A stretch of DNA of 64,000 nucleotides from Microbacterium sp. RU1D (GCF_900156435.1 NZ_FTPQ01000001.1:1054001-1118000), one strand, 5' to 3'; shown: positions 17,186 through 27,513, numbered from the stretch's first letter. Program-made: numbers and translations. The notes: generated by a model not told the origin, from the letters alone.

Positions 17186-17346
17186 GCCTCGTCCATTCGC
17201 CCGTCGTGTAGGTGAGTGGGTGCCCGGCGGATACGCGGGATTTCTGCGGCTATTGTTGCCCGAGACAATCCGCGCCGTACCCGGCGCCCCCTCGACTACC
17301 CTACGACATTCGCAGAACGGCGCCGGAGATGCGCCGAGGAGACGCC
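17186..17346. promoter_or_regulatory. Divergent promoter region between BY-kinase and repeat-protein genes
   Basis: About 160 bases between two divergent starts. On the plus strand a TACCCT box (17297-17302) could be a -10 element about 44 bases before the ATG, which has GAGGA at 17336-17340. A small inverted repeat, ATTGT then 8 bases then ACAAT (17252-17269), might be an operator shared by both directions. No strong -35 was seen. Confidence 0.35.
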
Positions 17347-18762
17347 ATGAACGATCTCAGAAAGCTCGTCGCATCCTCGACCGAATCGAATGGCAATGCG
17401 CGTTCGGCGGCACAGGCGCCGACGGACGCGGCCGCTTTGCGCGACCTCGTGGGAGCCTCGGCCGCCCTCTCGGCTGACCCGCGAATTGCGTCGGAGAAAT
17501 CGCAGTTGCGTGCTCTCGTCGGAGAGGGCGCGTCCAGCTCTTCGACATCGCGCTCGCAGAAGCTCACCGACCTGACCGGCGGTTCTGCGTGGGCGCCGGC
17601 CACCGATTCCCGGGACGCGCTGTCGGCGCTGGTCGGCGGTTCCCGCCCTGCGTCTTCCCCGGACTCGCGCGCCGCGCTCTCGTCGCTCGTCGGTGCGGGC
17701 GGCAAGTCCGCGGAGGATGCCGGTTGGCGGGCGCCCGAGCTCGCCCAGGTTGGCAAGCGCCCCATCTTCAACGGCCGCCGCAAGGCCGGAGCTGTGAACT
17801 ACCTCAGCCTCGCCGCCGCCGTCCTCGCGGTTGTGGCGATCGTCGGCACAGCGTCCTTCGCCGTGGTGCAACGCGCAACGGCGAATCCCGCCGACGACGC
17901 GATGGTGAGCCTCCGTGAGCGCGAGGCGGAGCTCGCGAATGACACGAAGGTCCTGCAGACGGCGGCCGATCTGTATGACGCCTCGGTGGAGGAGGCCACG
18001 CTTCTGGCCCAGTCCAGCGAGTCGGTTCTCGCGGCGCTCGACGGGCGCGTGGATGGGGCCGCGCTGGCGGCGGCGCAAGCCGCACGAGGGACGCTTCTTC
18101 AGGCGGCTGCTACGGCGGTTTCGGTGTCCATCCCCGAGTACCAGCGCGCATCGATCGACGAGGAGTCGCTCGCCGACGTGGGCAAGGCGATCGACGGCGT
18201 GCGCCTCGCGCGCGAGTCGCTCCCCACGCTGATCACCGATGCGCGCGATGCACGGTCGCAGGTCACCGGGGCGGTGTCAGCGTTCCGCACGGAGCTCGCG
18301 AACCTCGGTTCGGCGATCAGGGCGGAGGCTGACAGGCTGGTCGTCGAGAACGACTCCGCGACCCAAAGCTTCCGCACGGCGGTAACCGATGCGGCGGGCC
18401 GTGTGACCGCGGCGCAGCAGGCGGGCGGCGATGGTCTCGCCGAGATGCCCGTCTACGCTGCGGCCGTGGATGCCCTGCGCGCTGAGAACCAGCGCGTCCT
18501 CGCGCTCGAAGAAGCTGAGCGCGAGCGGACACCCACGCAGCAGCCGACACGCAACCCCGGCTCGGGTGGGTCGAACACGGGAGGCGGTTCGACGAACCCG
18601 TCGCCCGCTCCCGCCCCGTCGCCCTCGGAGTCCACGCCTCCGACGGAGCCCACCGATCCGCCCACCGATACCCCGACGGATCCTCCGACGACGGAGCCGA
18701 GCCTCCCGCCGATCATCGTCGATCCTCCGGCCACCGATGACGGCACGGGGACCAGCTCGTGA
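17347..18762 (+). CDS. Single-span membrane protein with N-terminal LVG repeats and Pro/Thr-rich tail
   Basis: 471 residues and not recognised as a named family. Residues 1-120 contain six copies of an L-x-x-L-V/T-G motif at residues 4, 31, 54, 73, 92 and 111, the last four exactly 19 apart. A membrane helix spans about 153-173. Residues 180-400 are Ala/Glu-rich and probably helical or coiled coil. The last 80 residues are Pro/Thr/Ser/Gly-rich, as in wall-spanning linkers. ATG 17347 follows a GAGGA site by 6 bases. The stop overlaps the DUF4012 start (GTGA), so the two products probably act together at the envelope, with the repeats facing the cytoplasm if the helix is an anchor. Confidence 0.75.
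   Translation: MNDLRKLVASSTESNGNARSAAQAPTDAAALRDLVGASAALSADPRIASEKSQLRALVGEGASSSSTSRSQKLTDLTGGSAWAPATDSRDALSALVGGSRPASSPDSRAALSSLVGAGGKSAEDAGWRAPELAQVGKRPIFNGRRKAGAVNYLSLAAAVLAVVAIVGTASFAVVQRATANPADDAMVSLREREAELANDTKVLQTAADLYDASVEEATLLAQSSESVLAALDGRVDGAALAAAQAARGTLLQAAATAVSVSIPEYQRASIDEESLADVGKAIDGVRLARESLPTLITDARDARSQVTGAVSAFRTELANLGSAIRAEADRLVVENDSATQSFRTAVTDAAGRVTAAQQAGGDGLAEMPVYAAAVDALRAENQRVLALEEAERERTPTQQPTRNPGSGGSNTGGGSTNPSPAPAPSPSESTPPTEPTDPPTDTPTDPPTTEPSLPPIIVDPPATDDGTGTSS
17356..17700 (+). repeat. Six L-x-x-LVG protein repeats with 19-residue spacing
   Basis: The encoded copies are LRKLVAS, LRDLVGAS, LRALVGEG, LTDLTGGS, LSALVGGS and LSSLVGAG. The spacing is 27, 23, 19, 19 and 19 residues, with serine- and aspartate-rich spacers such as DSRDA and DSRAA. 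The repeats are in the part predicted to be cytoplasmic. A multivalent binding surface is possible, but the partner is unknown. Confidence 0.7.
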
Positions 18763-20639
18763 CCGTGGACTCGAGTTCGCGTCGCGACCGCTCCCGACGC
18801 TCTCGCGACGACGACGCGCCCACATCCTCGACGCGCGCCTCGCTCGCCGCCACCATCACCGGATGGACCCTCGGCGCCCTCGGCTTCGCCGTCTTCGGCG
18901 CGGCTGCCGTCGCCCTCGCCTTCGCGCACCAGGCAGGCGTCGTGCGCACCGACCTTCTCGGGGCGCAGTCGAAGCTCTCCTTCGTGCCGCAGATCGTCGC
19001 CAACCGCGACATCGCGGGCCTCAACCAGGTTTCGAACGAGGTTCTCGAGCAGACCAATCGTGCGGACGAGAACTCGTCCGGACCGCTGTGGGACCTGGCA
19101 TCCTCCATTCCCCTCGTCAAGGACAACACCGAGGCGGTGCAAAGCCTCACCGCCATGACGCGCGAGCTGACCGGCAGGGCGCTGCCGCCCACGGTCGCCC
19201 TGCTGTCCGCATCCGATTTCTCCTCTCTCGCCGTCGAGGGCGGGGGGATCAACCTCGAGCCTTTCCGTGCCGCCGAGGGCGCGCTGCCCGAGATCACGGC
19301 TGCCTTCACCGACGCCAAGGTCGTCACCGACGGCATCGATCGCACCAACCTGCTGCCGCTCGTCACCGAGCCGCTCGACCAGGTCGCGCAGATCGTCGAC
19401 CAGGCCGCTCCCTCGCTCACGTTGGTGCAGAAGTACCTTCCGTCGCTCTTGGCGGCCGCGGGCGCGGACGGGCCCAAGACCTACCTCGTCGTCTTCCAGA
19501 ACAACGCGGAGATCCGCGCAACCGGCGGCAACCCCGCCGCATCCAGCGTGATGGTGGTCGACAACGGGCGCATCGAGCTCAAGGAGCAGTCCGACTCGAT
19601 GGCGTTCTACGCCGCGGGTCAGGCCGGCCGTTCTGCGCTCGATCTCCCCGAGAGCACCACGGCCCTCTACCCCGACACGTTCACGCGCTACTCGCAAGAC
19701 TTCACTTTCACCCCCGACTTCCCCACGACGGCCCGCCTGTTCGAATCCCTCTGGAAGCGCACCGACGGCTCGCAGTTCGACGGTGTGATGTCGATCGACC
19801 CCGTCGTTCTCGCCCACATGCTCGAGGTGCTGGGCCCCGTCGACCTGCCGACCGGTGAGCAGATCACCGCCGAGAACGCGGTCAAGCTCGTCCTCAGCGA
19901 CGCGTACCAGCGGTACGGGGATGCCGGCGACAACGGCCGATCGTCTGACGAGTTCTTCGCCACGGTGTCGTCGACCGTGTTCTCGCGCCTTGCTGCCGGA
20001 CAGTGGAACCCGATTGCGATGTTCGATCAGTTGAGCCGCAGCGCCCAGGAGCAGCGCGTCAACCTGTGGTTCACCGACGAGCAGGCTCAAGCCCTGGTGA
20101 GCGAGGTCGGCCTCGACGGCGGTCTGCGCGGCGACAACACCGCGTCGACCCAGCTGGGCATTTATCTGAATGACTTCTCGGTCGGCAAGCTCGAGTACCA
20201 CCTCTCGACCGAGGTCTTCGCCTCGTGCAACGCGGCCGATCGCACCGTGAACGTCAGCATGAACATGCGCAACAGCATCACGGATGACATCACAAACGCC
20301 TACACGCTGGGCGCGCGCAACGGCACGTACGGTCTGCCGCGCACCACGATGATGCTCGACACGTTGTTCTTCGCTCCGCCCGGAGCGACGATCACGGCGA
20401 TGGACCCCTCCGAGGGCGACATCCCCTCGCTTTCGCGCAGCGGCAACGAGAACGGCAACACGGGTGAGAGTCGCATGGTCACGCTCGGCCAGAACGAGAC
20501 GCGCACCGTCTCGTACACCGTGCAGCTGCCCTCCGGCCCGCTCGGACCGCTCGATCTGCGCCACACGCCGACCGCAAGCGACACCCCGGTCACGATCGAT
20601 ACGTCGTGCGACCCGTTTCTGGCGGGCTTCGCGGAATAA
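18759..20639 (+). CDS. DUF4012 membrane-anchored protein
   Basis: 626 residues: a basic Ser/Arg-rich N-terminus, one membrane helix (about residues 35-56) and a large extracytoplasmic region. The DUF4012 core is recognised by TYLVVFQNNAEIRATGG, FDGVMSIDPVVLAHMLEVLGPVDLP and STQLGIYLNDFSVGKLEYHL. The family has no settled function and often sits beside exopolysaccharide or wall genes in actinobacteria. GTG 18759 overlaps the upstream stop. A paralogue lies at about 40.2-42.0 kb. Coupling to the repeat protein and closeness to the Wzc/Wzb pair suggest an assembly or export accessory role. Confidence 0.87.
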   Translation: MTVDSSSRRDRSRRSRDDDAPTSSTRASLAATITGWTLGALGFAVFGAAAVALAFAHQAGVVRTDLLGAQSKLSFVPQIVANRDIAGLNQVSNEVLEQTNRADENSSGPLWDLASSIPLVKDNTEAVQSLTAMTRELTGRALPPTVALLSASDFSSLAVEGGGINLEPFRAAEGALPEITAAFTDAKVVTDGIDRTNLLPLVTEPLDQVAQIVDQAAPSLTLVQKYLPSLLAAAGADGPKTYLVVFQNNAEIRATGGNPAASSVMVVDNGRIELKEQSDSMAFYAAGQAGRSALDLPESTTALYPDTFTRYSQDFTFTPDFPTTARLFESLWKRTDGSQFDGVMSIDPVVLAHMLEVLGPVDLPTGEQITAENAVKLVLSDAYQRYGDAGDNGRSSDEFFATVSSTVFSRLAAGQWNPIAMFDQLSRSAQEQRVNLWFTDEQAQALVSEVGLDGGLRGDNTASTQLGIYLNDFSVGKLEYHLSTEVFASCNAADRTVNVSMNMRNSITDDITNAYTLGARNGTYGLPRTTMMLDTLFFAPPGATITAMDPSEGDIPSLSRSGNENGNTGESRMVTLGQNETRTVSYTVQLPSGPLGPLDLRHTPTASDTPVTIDTSCDPFLAGFAE

Positions 20640-20650
20640 GACGACGCGCT

Positions 20651-20683
20651 CGCGGGGGAGAGCAAGGTCTTCCCTTCCCCGCG
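20651..20683 (+). terminator. Hairpin terminator after the DUF4012 gene
   Basis: CGCGGGG at 20651-20657 pairs with CCCCGCG at 20677-20683, 11 bases after the stop codon, with some further pairing inside the loop. There is no T-run after it, which is common for hairpins in very GC-rich actinobacteria. Confidence 0.5.
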
Positions 20684-20750
20684 GCGCCCGCACCACAATG
20701 AACCTCACCCGTCGGCATCCCGCCGGCACAGGTCAGCGAGGGAGATGCGC

Positions 20751-20969
20751 ATGAGCGGCGTGGACGACATCATCAACAAGGGCAAGAAGCTGCTCGATGA
20801 GAACCGCGACAAGATCGAAGCGGCGCTCAAGAGTGAGAAGGCCGAACAGGTCAGCGACAAGGTCCTCGACGGTGCGGCCGACGCGATCAAGAAGATCGTC
20901 CCGGCCGAGCAGCACGGGAAGGTCGACGAGATCCGCCAGAACGTCGACAAGAACATCGGCAACGCCTGA
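20751..20969 (+). CDS. MT0933-like small antitoxin-family protein
   Basis: 72 residues, very rich in Lys, Asp, Glu and Ala and probably all helical (DDIINKGKKLLDENRDKIEAA). It resembles the MT0933-like proteins labelled antitoxins in mycobacteria. No toxin gene is adjacent, so the toxin-antitoxin role is doubtful; a general stress or CsbD-like role is equally possible. ATG 20751 is preferred over ATG 20745 because GAGGGAG is then correctly spaced. It lies alone between the polysaccharide locus and the S10 operon. Confidence 0.7.
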   Translation: MSGVDDIINKGKKLLDENRDKIEAALKSEKAEQVSDKVLDGAADAIKKIVPAEQHGKVDEIRQNVDKNIGNA

Positions 20970-20986
20970 CGCGCGACTCCATATGG

Positions 20987-21013
20987 CGCCGTCCCCGGGA
21001 ATCGGGGGCGGCG
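20987..21013 (+). terminator. Hairpin terminator upstream of the S10 operon
   Basis: An 11-bp stem, CGCCGTCCCCG (20987-20997) with CGGGGGCGGCG (21003-21013) including one G-T pair, and a 5-base loop. It lies 18 bases after the stop of the MT0933-like gene and upstream of the S10 promoter. Confidence 0.7.
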
Positions 21014-21068
21014 TCATCGCGTTTGGGGAAGGGATGCTGAGCATCCGCCGCACGCGACACGCCCGGGT

Positions 21069-21097
21069 TTGCGACACGTGCCGGGGGTCCGTAGACT
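21069..21097 (+). promoter_or_regulatory. Probable S10 operon promoter
   Basis: TTGCGA (21069-21074) and TAGACT (21092-21097) are 17 bases apart, each matching 4 of 6 sigma-70 consensus positions. This is the best promoter in the 440-base gap before rpsJ and would give a leader of about 310 bases. A perfect TTGACA at 21289-21294 with a weak GCATCT 16 bases later could be a second promoter. Confidence 0.6.
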
Positions 21098-21103
21098 AGT
21101 CCA

Positions 21104-21411
21104 GTTCCACATTCCGGCGTGCGCTCGGCGCGCGCCAGGATCACTGTCTCGGCAGTGCACAGGCGGCGCGGAAGCGCAGGGTCCTGGGCCGCGGGCAGCA
21201 GAACACCACACCGAACCCCTTCATCCTTCACGGGATTCGCACGCGTGCGTGCGCGGGGCGGGCCGGATGCCATGACATGGAATCCGGTTTGACAGCTGAA
21301 CAGCGGTGCAGCATCTCTCGCGCAAGCGAGGGGAAGTGCCAGGGTGCGTCAGCACCACCGTGCGTCCAATGCCCCAGGTCGGGTAAGACGCTGAAAGAGA
21401 GAGAGCAGACA
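21104..21411 (+). promoter_or_regulatory. Structured 5' leader of the S10 operon
   Basis: The long leader contains several small inverted repeats: CACTG/CAGTG (21142-21157), the palindrome CGCACGCGTGCG (21238-21249), CCATGACATGG (21270-21280), a 7-bp stem closed by a GCAA tetraloop (21315-21332), and GGTGC/GCACC with a GTCA loop (21343-21356). It ends in a GAGAGAGAG purine run before rpsJ. In E. coli the S10 leader is controlled by L4; no specific L4 site was identified here. Confidence 0.45.
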
Positions 21412-21720
21412 ATGGCGGGACAGAAGATCCGCATTCGCCTGAAGTCGTACGACCACGCCGGGCTCGACTCGTCGGCGCGCAAGATCGTCGACACCGTGAC
21501 CCGTGCCGGCGCCACCGTGGTGGGCCCGGTTCCCCTTCCGACCGAGAAGAACGTCGTGTGCGTCATCCGGTCGCCCCACAAGTACAAGGACAGCCGCGAG
21601 CACTTCGAGATGCGCACCCACAAGCGCCTCATCGACATCATCGACCCGACGCCCAAGGCCGTCGACTCGCTGATGCGCCTCGACCTCCCGGCCGATGTCA
21701 ACATCGAGATCAAGCTCTGA
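21412..21720 (+). CDS. rpsJ: 30S ribosomal protein S10
   Basis: 102 residues, the standard length, with [17 protein letters not shown] at the N-terminus and [16 protein letters not shown] in the middle. S10 packs in the 30S head and also works with NusB in antitermination. ATG 21412 follows a purine-rich ribosome-binding region. It opens the S10 operon and is followed 8 bases later by rplC. Confidence 0.98.
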   Translation: MAGQKIRIRLKSYDHAGLDSSARKIVDTVTRAGATVVGPVPLPTEKNVVCVIRSPHKYKDSREHFEMRTHKRLIDIIDPTPKAVDSLMRLDLPADVNIEIKL

Positions 21721-21728
21721 GGTTCGAC

Positions 21729-22388
21729 ATGGCTGACATCAACTCCAAGATCTCCAAGGGCCTCCTCGGCACCAAGCTCGGCATGACCCAGGTGTGGGAC
21801 GAGAACGGCAAGCTCGTTCCCGTCACCGTCATCGAGGTCGCTCCGAACGTCGTGACCCAGCTGCGCTCGCTCGAGAAGGACGGCTACAACGCCGTTCAGA
21901 TCGGCTACGGCCAGATCGACCCCCGCAAGGTGAACAAGCCCCTCACGGCTCACTTCGACGCCGCCGGTGTCACCCCGCGCCGCCACCTCACCGAGGTGCG
22001 CACCGCGGATGCCGCCGACTACTCGCTGGGCCAGGAGCTCACCGTCGACGGCCTGTTCGAGGCCGGCCAGCTGGTCGACGTCGTCGGCACCAGCAAGGGC
22101 AAGGGCACCGCCGGTGTCATGAAGCGTCACAACTTCAAGGGTGTCTCCGCATCTCACGGTGCGCACCGCAACCACCGCAAGCCCGGTTCGATCGGCGCCT
22201 CGTCGACCCCGAGCCGCGTCTTCAAGGGCATGCGCATGGCCGGCCGTATGGGTGGCGAGCGCGTGACCGTCCTCAACCTCACGGTGCACGCCGTCGACGC
22301 CGAGAAGGGCCTGATGCTCGTCAAGGGCGCCGTCCCCGGTGCTCGTGGCCGCATCGTCTACGTCCGCAACGCAGTGAAGGGTGCCTGA
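21729..22388 (+). CDS. rplC: 50S ribosomal protein L3
   Basis: 219 residues with [17 protein letters not shown] near the start and the central [20 protein letters not shown] loop that reaches towards the peptidyl-transferase centre. L3 is an early 50S assembly protein that binds 23S rRNA. GAGG overlaps the rpsJ stop and positions the ATG, so rplC is tightly coupled to rpsJ. rplD follows after 2 bases. Confidence 0.98.
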   Translation: MADINSKISKGLLGTKLGMTQVWDENGKLVPVTVIEVAPNVVTQLRSLEKDGYNAVQIGYGQIDPRKVNKPLTAHFDAAGVTPRRHLTEVRTADAADYSLGQELTVDGLFEAGQLVDVVGTSKGKGTAGVMKRHNFKGVSASHGAHRNHRKPGSIGASSTPSRVFKGMRMAGRMGGERVTVLNLTVHAVDAEKGLMLVKGAVPGARGRIVYVRNAVKGA

Positions 22389-22390
22389 TC

Positions 22391-23053
22391 ATGGCTGACT
22401 CGACTCTCGCGCTCGACGTCGTGAAGGCCGACGGCAACAAGGCCGGCTCTGTCGAGCTGCCCGCCGCGCTCTTCGACGTCAAGACGAACATCCCCCTCAT
22501 CCACCAGGTCGTCGTGGCGCAGCGCGCCGCGGCTCGCCAGGGCACGCACTCGACCAAGCGTCGTGGCGAGGTCTCCGGTGCCGGCCGCAAGCCCTTCAAG
22601 CAGAAGGGCACGGGTAACGCCCGTCAGGGCTCGATCCGCGCGCCGCACATGACCGGTGGTGGCATCGTCCACGGGCCCAAGCCCCGCGACTACAGCCAGC
22701 GCACCCCCAAGAAGATGATCGCCGCCGCCCTCCTGGGTGCGCTCAGCGACCGTGCTCGTGGGCAGCGCCTCCACATCGTCGACAGCTTCGCCATCGAGGG
22801 TGCTCCCTCGACCAAGGCCGCCGCTGCCGCGCTGAAGGCCTTCGGTGCCGTCAAGAACGTCCTGGTGGTCATCGACCGCGACGACGAGCTGACGATCAAG
22901 AGCGTGCGCAACCTCGCGTACGTCCACGTGCTGACCGTCGGCCAGCTCAACACGTACGACGTGCTCGTCTCCGACGACATCGTCTTCACCAAGGCCGCCT
23001 ACGACGCGTTCGTCGCGTCGAAGAGCGCTGCCACCGAGGAGGTCTCGGCATGA
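22391..23053 (+). CDS. rplD: 50S ribosomal protein L4
   Basis: 220 residues. The tunnel-lining loop is visible as [20 protein letters not shown], followed by [21 protein letters not shown]4 is an assembly initiator and in E. coli represses its own operon through the S10 leader; whether this holds here is unknown. The stop overlaps the rplW start as ATGA. Confidence 0.98.
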   Translation: MADSTLALDVVKADGNKAGSVELPAALFDVKTNIPLIHQVVVAQRAAARQGTHSTKRRGEVSGAGRKPFKQKGTGNARQGSIRAPHMTGGGIVHGPKPRDYSQRTPKKMIAAALLGALSDRARGQRLHIVDSFAIEGAPSTKAAAAALKAFGAVKNVLVVIDRDDELTIKSVRNLAYVHVLTVGQLNTYDVLVSDDIVFTKAAYDAFVASKSAATEEVSA

Positions 23054-23349
23054 CCACCGTCAACAAGGACCCGCGCGACATCATCCTGAAGCCGGTCGTC
23101 TCCGAGAAGAGCTACTCGCTCATCGACGAGGGCAAGTACACCTTCCTGGTGGACCCCCGTTCGTCGAAGACCGAGATCAAGCTCGCGATCGAGAAGATCT
23201 TCGGCGTCAAGGTCGCTTCGGTGAACACGCTGAACCGTCAGGGCAAGGCCCGTCGGACCCGCTTCGGCATCGGCAAGCGCAAGGACACCAAGCGTGCCAT
23301 CGTCACGCTGAAGTCCGGCACCATCGACATCTTCACGTCTGTCGGCTGA
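23050..23349 (+). CDS. rplW: 50S ribosomal protein L23
   Basis: 99 residues, normal length, with [19 protein letters not shown] at the N-terminus and the basic loop [18 protein letters not shown]23 lies at the tunnel exit and docks SRP and trigger factor. It overlaps rplD by 4 bases (ATGA), and rplB follows after 24 bases with an AGAGGA-type binding site. Confidence 0.98.
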   Translation: MTTVNKDPRDIILKPVVSEKSYSLIDEGKYTFLVDPRSSKTEIKLAIEKIFGVKVASVNTLNRQGKARRTRFGIGKRKDTKRAIVTLKSGTIDIFTSVG

Positions 23350-23373
23350 CGGTCGGGATAGAGGACAAGAACA

Positions 23374-24213
<840 letters not shown>

Positions 24214-24225
24214 GAGTAGAGGAAG

Positions 24226-24507
24226 ATGCCTCGCAGCCTTAAGAAGGGCCCCTTCGTCGACGAGCACCTGCTTCGCAAGGTCGTCTCGCAGAACGAAGCC
24301 GGTTCCAAGAACGTCATCAAGACCTGGTCGCGCCGTTCGATGATCATCCCCGCCATGCTGGGACACACCATCGCCGTGCACGACGGTCGCAAGCACATCC
24401 CCGTGTTCGTGACCGAGACCATGGTCGGCCACAAGCTGGGCGAGTTCTCGCCCACCCGCACCTTCCGCGGCCACGTGAAGGACGACAAGAAGGGCCGTCG
24501 CCGCTAA
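24226..24507 (+). CDS. rpsS: 30S ribosomal protein S19
   Basis: 93 residues beginning [15 protein letters not shown] and containing [21 protein letters not shown]19 sits in the 30S head near the A-site finger bridge. A GAGGAAG ribosome-binding site precedes the ATG. rplV follows after 22 bases that contain GAGGAGAGAG. Confidence 0.98.
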   Translation: MPRSLKKGPFVDEHLLRKVVSQNEAGSKNVIKTWSRRSMIIPAMLGHTIAVHDGRKHIPVFVTETMVGHKLGEFSPTRTFRGHVKDDKKGRRR

Positions 24508-24529
24508 GGCGACCGAGGAGGAGAGAGAA

Positions 24530-24928
24530 ATGGTGGAGTCCATCGCACGTGTGCGACACATCCGCGTGACCCCTCAGAAGGCTCGTCGTGTCGTCGCGCT
24601 CATCAAGGGAAAGCAGGCCGAAGAGGCCCTCGCCATCCTGAAGTTCGCGCCGCAGGGCGCGAGCGAGCCGATCTACAAGCTCGTCGCCTCGGCGATCGCG
24701 AACGCTCGCGTCACCGCCGACAAGACGAACGAATACCTGGATGACGCCGACCTGTACGTGAAGAACGCGTACGTCGACGAGGGCACGACGCTGAAGCGTT
24801 TCCAGCCCCGCGCTCAGGGTCGCGCCTTCCAGATCAAGAAGCGCACGAGCCACATCACGGTCGTGCTCGCGACGCCCGAGACCGCTGACGCGGCCCCGGC
24901 TCGCGCCAACAAGAAGGCGAGCAAGTAA
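24530..24928 (+). CDS. rplV: 50S ribosomal protein L22
   Basis: 132 residues. [17 protein letters not shown] at the N-terminus and the tunnel-reaching beta-hairpin [19 protein letters not shown] are typical. The last 20 residues are an Ala/Lys-rich tail. The stop and the rpsC start overlap (TAATG), so rpsC is translationally coupled. Confidence 0.98.
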   Translation: MVESIARVRHIRVTPQKARRVVALIKGKQAEEALAILKFAPQGASEPIYKLVASAIANARVTADKTNEYLDDADLYVKNAYVDEGTTLKRFQPRAQGRAFQIKKRTSHITVVLATPETADAAPARANKKASK

Positions 24929-25685
24929 TGGGACAGAAGGTCAACCCGTACGGCTTCCGCCTCGGCATCACCACCGACCACGTGTCGCGGTGGTTCTCGG
25001 ACTCGACGAAGGCCGGTCAGCGCTACGCCGACTACCTCGCCGAGGACATTAAGATCCGTCGCCTGCTGACCACGTCGCTCGACCGCGCCGGTGTCAGCAA
25101 CATCGAGATCGAGCGCACGCGTGACCGCGTCCGCGTCGACATCCACACCGCCCGCCCGGGCATCGTGATCGGTCGCCGCGGCGCCGAGGCCGAGCGCATC
25201 CGCGCCGACCTCGAGAAGCTCACCGGCAAGCAGATCCAGCTGAACATCCTCGAGGTCAAGAACCCCGAGGCCGACGCTCAGCTCGTCGCGCAGGGTGTCG
25301 CCGAGCAGCTCTCTGCTCGTGTGGCGTTCCGTCGCGCGATGCGCAAGGGTCTGCAGGGCGCGCAGCGCGCCGGCGCCAAGGGTGTCCGCATTCAGGTGTC
25401 GGGCCGCCTCGGCGGCGCCGAGATGAGCCGCTCCGAGTTCTACCGCGAAGGCCGTGTGCCCCTGCACACCCTGCGCGCGAACATCGACTACGGCTTCTAC
25501 GAGGCCAAGACGACCTTCGGCCGCATCGGCGTGAAGGTCTGGATCTACAAGGGCGACCTCACCAACAAGGAGCTCGCCCGCGAGCAGGCCAACGCGCCCA
25601 AGTCGCGCGGTCGTGACGACCGCGGTGGCGACCGTCGTCGTGGCCCGCGCAACGAGGCCCCCGTGGCAGAAGGAGCGTCGGCGTA

Positions 25686-25686
<1 letters not shown>
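24928..25686 (+). CDS. rpsC: 30S ribosomal protein S3
   Basis: 252 residues with the start [17 protein letters not shown], a KH domain with the GRRG loop in [17 protein letters not shown], and the C-terminal domain with [20 protein letters not shown] basic tail of about 35 residues follows. S3 lines the mRNA entry channel. It overlaps rplV before it and rplP after it by one base each. Confidence 0.98.
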
Positions 25687-26104
<418 letters not shown>

Positions 26105-26105
<1 letters not shown>

Positions 26106-26419
26106 TGGCGATCGGCACCAAGCAGCTCGCCCCGAGCGAGCTCGACACGTTCGAAGACCAGCGCCTCGTCGAGGAGCTGCGCAAGGCCAAGGAAGAGCTG
26201 TTCAACCTGCGCTTCCAGTCGGCTACCGGCCAGCTCGAGAGCCACGGTCGCATCCGTGCAGTCAAGCGCGACATCGCGCGTCTGTACACGGTGATCCGTG
26301 AGCGCGAGCTCGGCATCCGCGCCACCCCGGCTCCGGTCGAGGCTCCGGCGAAGGCGAAGAAGAGCAAGGCGAAGAAGGCGGATGCCGCTGACGACGCCGC
26401 GAAGGAAGAGGCGGAGTAA
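26105..26419 (+). CDS. rpmC: 50S ribosomal protein L29 with a long C-terminal tail
   Basis: 104 residues where 65-75 is usual. The L29 core is residues 8-72 ([25 protein letters not shown]). The remaining 30 residues are a Lys/Ala/Glu-rich tail. L29 lies beside the tunnel exit with L23. The tail is low-complexity and probably disordered. It is coupled to rplP and rpsQ by TAATG overlaps. Confidence 0.96.
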
Positions 26420-26745
26420 TGGCTACCGCGAAGAAGGCCGAGGCGCAGGTCGCCGGTCACGAGCACGCCGAGAACGACGTCCGCGACGAGAACGCCCGCG
26501 GATACCGCAAGGCGCGTCGTGGCTACGTCGTCAGCGACAAGATGGACAAGACGATCGTCGTCGAGGTCGAGGACCGCGTGAAGCACCCGCTCTACGGCAA
26601 GGTCATCCGCCGCACCTCCAAGGTCAAGGCGCACGACGAGACCAACTCGGCGGGCATCGGCGACCTGGTCGTCATCAACGAGACCCGTCCGCTCAGCGCC
26701 ACCAAGCGCTGGCGCCTGGTCGAGATCCTCGAGAAGGCCAAGTAA
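26419..26745 (+). CDS. rpsQ: 30S ribosomal protein S17 with an N-terminal extension
   Basis: 108 residues. The S17 core begins near residue 28 ([19 protein letters not shown]) and includes [19 protein letters not shown]. The first 27 residues are a charged, probably disordered extension. S17 binds the 5' domain of 16S rRNA and is a primary assembly protein. The ATG overlaps the rpmC stop, which supports the long N-terminal form. Confidence 0.96.
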   Translation: MATAKKAEAQVAGHEHAENDVRDENARGYRKARRGYVVSDKMDKTIVVEVEDRVKHPLYGKVIRRTSKVKAHDETNSAGIGDLVVINETRPLSATKRWRLVEILEKAK

Positions 26746-26780
26746 GCCTCGCGGCTTGCTTGGAACCCAAGGAGTAAAAA

Positions 26781-27149
26781 GTGATTCAGAACGAATCCCG
26801 GCTGAAGGTCGCTGACAACACCGGCGCCAAGGAGCTGCTCACCATTCGCGTGCTCGGCGGCTCCAACCGTCGCTACGCCGGCCTGGGTGACGTCATCGTC
26901 GCCACGGTCAAGGACGCGATTCCCGGTGGAAACGTCAAGAAGGGCGACGTGGTCAAGGCCGTCGTCGTCCGCGTCGTGAAGCAGACCCGCCGTCCCGACG
27001 GCTCGTACATCAAGTTCGACGAGAACGCCGCCGTGATCCTGAAGAACGACGGGGAGCCCCGCGGCACCCGTATCTTCGGACCGGTCGGTCGTGAGCTTCG
27101 TGACAAGAAGTTCATGAAGATCGTCTCGCTCGCCCCGGAGGTCATCTGA
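26781..27149 (+). CDS. rplN: 50S ribosomal protein L14
   Basis: 122 residues, standard length, with [19 protein letters not shown] at the start and [21 protein letters not shown] at the end. L14 contacts 16S rRNA across the subunit interface. The start is GTG at 26781, preceded by AAGGAG. The 35-base gap from rpsQ contains no clear terminator. Confidence 0.98.
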   Translation: MIQNESRLKVADNTGAKELLTIRVLGGSNRRYAGLGDVIVATVKDAIPGGNVKKGDVVKAVVVRVVKQTRRPDGSYIKFDENAAVILKNDGEPRGTRIFGPVGRELRDKKFMKIVSLAPEVI

Positions 27150-27151
27150 TC

Positions 27152-27511
27152 ATGGCGAAAATCAAGAAGGGCGACCTGGTTCAGGTCATCTCGGGCGCCA
27201 AGCCCGAGCGCGGCGGCGACCGCGGCAAGCAGGGCAAGGTCCTCGAGGTCCTGTCCGAGCAGAACCGCGTCATCGTCGAGGGCGTGAACTACGTCACCAA
27301 GCACAACCGCGTGGGCCAGTCCCAGCGCGGCACCAAGACCGGTGGCATCGAGACGTTCGAAGCCCCGATCCACATCTCCAACGTCGCGCTCGTCGACCCC
27401 TCGACCAAGAAGCCGACCCGTGTCGGTCACCGTGTCGAGGAGCAGGTGAAGGACGGCGTCAAGCGCACCGTCCGTGTGCGCTACGCGAAGAAGTCAGGCA
27501 AGGACCTCTGA
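27152..27511 (+). CDS. rplX: 50S ribosomal protein L24
   Basis: 119 residues, slightly longer than usual. A KOW motif is seen at the N-terminus ([18 protein letters not shown], then GKQGKVLEV). L24 is an early 50S assembly initiator near the tunnel exit. It starts 2 bases after rplN and ends 2 bases before rplE. Confidence 0.98.
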   Translation: MAKIKKGDLVQVISGAKPERGGDRGKQGKVLEVLSEQNRVIVEGVNYVTKHNRVGQSQRGTKTGGIETFEAPIHISNVALVDPSTKKPTRVGHRVEEQVKDGVKRTVRVRYAKKSGKDL

Positions 27512-27513
27512 AC

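Noticed and set aside
18453..20729. Long antisense open frame (about 758 codons) opposite the DUF4012 gene
   Set aside because: Its composition is Arg/Gly/His-rich without domain features. It is a shadow of the strong third-position G/C bias of the real coding strand.
20751..20969. Toxin-antitoxin system at the MT0933-like gene
   Set aside because: No toxin-like gene lies on either side: a polysaccharide gene and the S10 leader are the neighbours. Only the family resemblance is kept.
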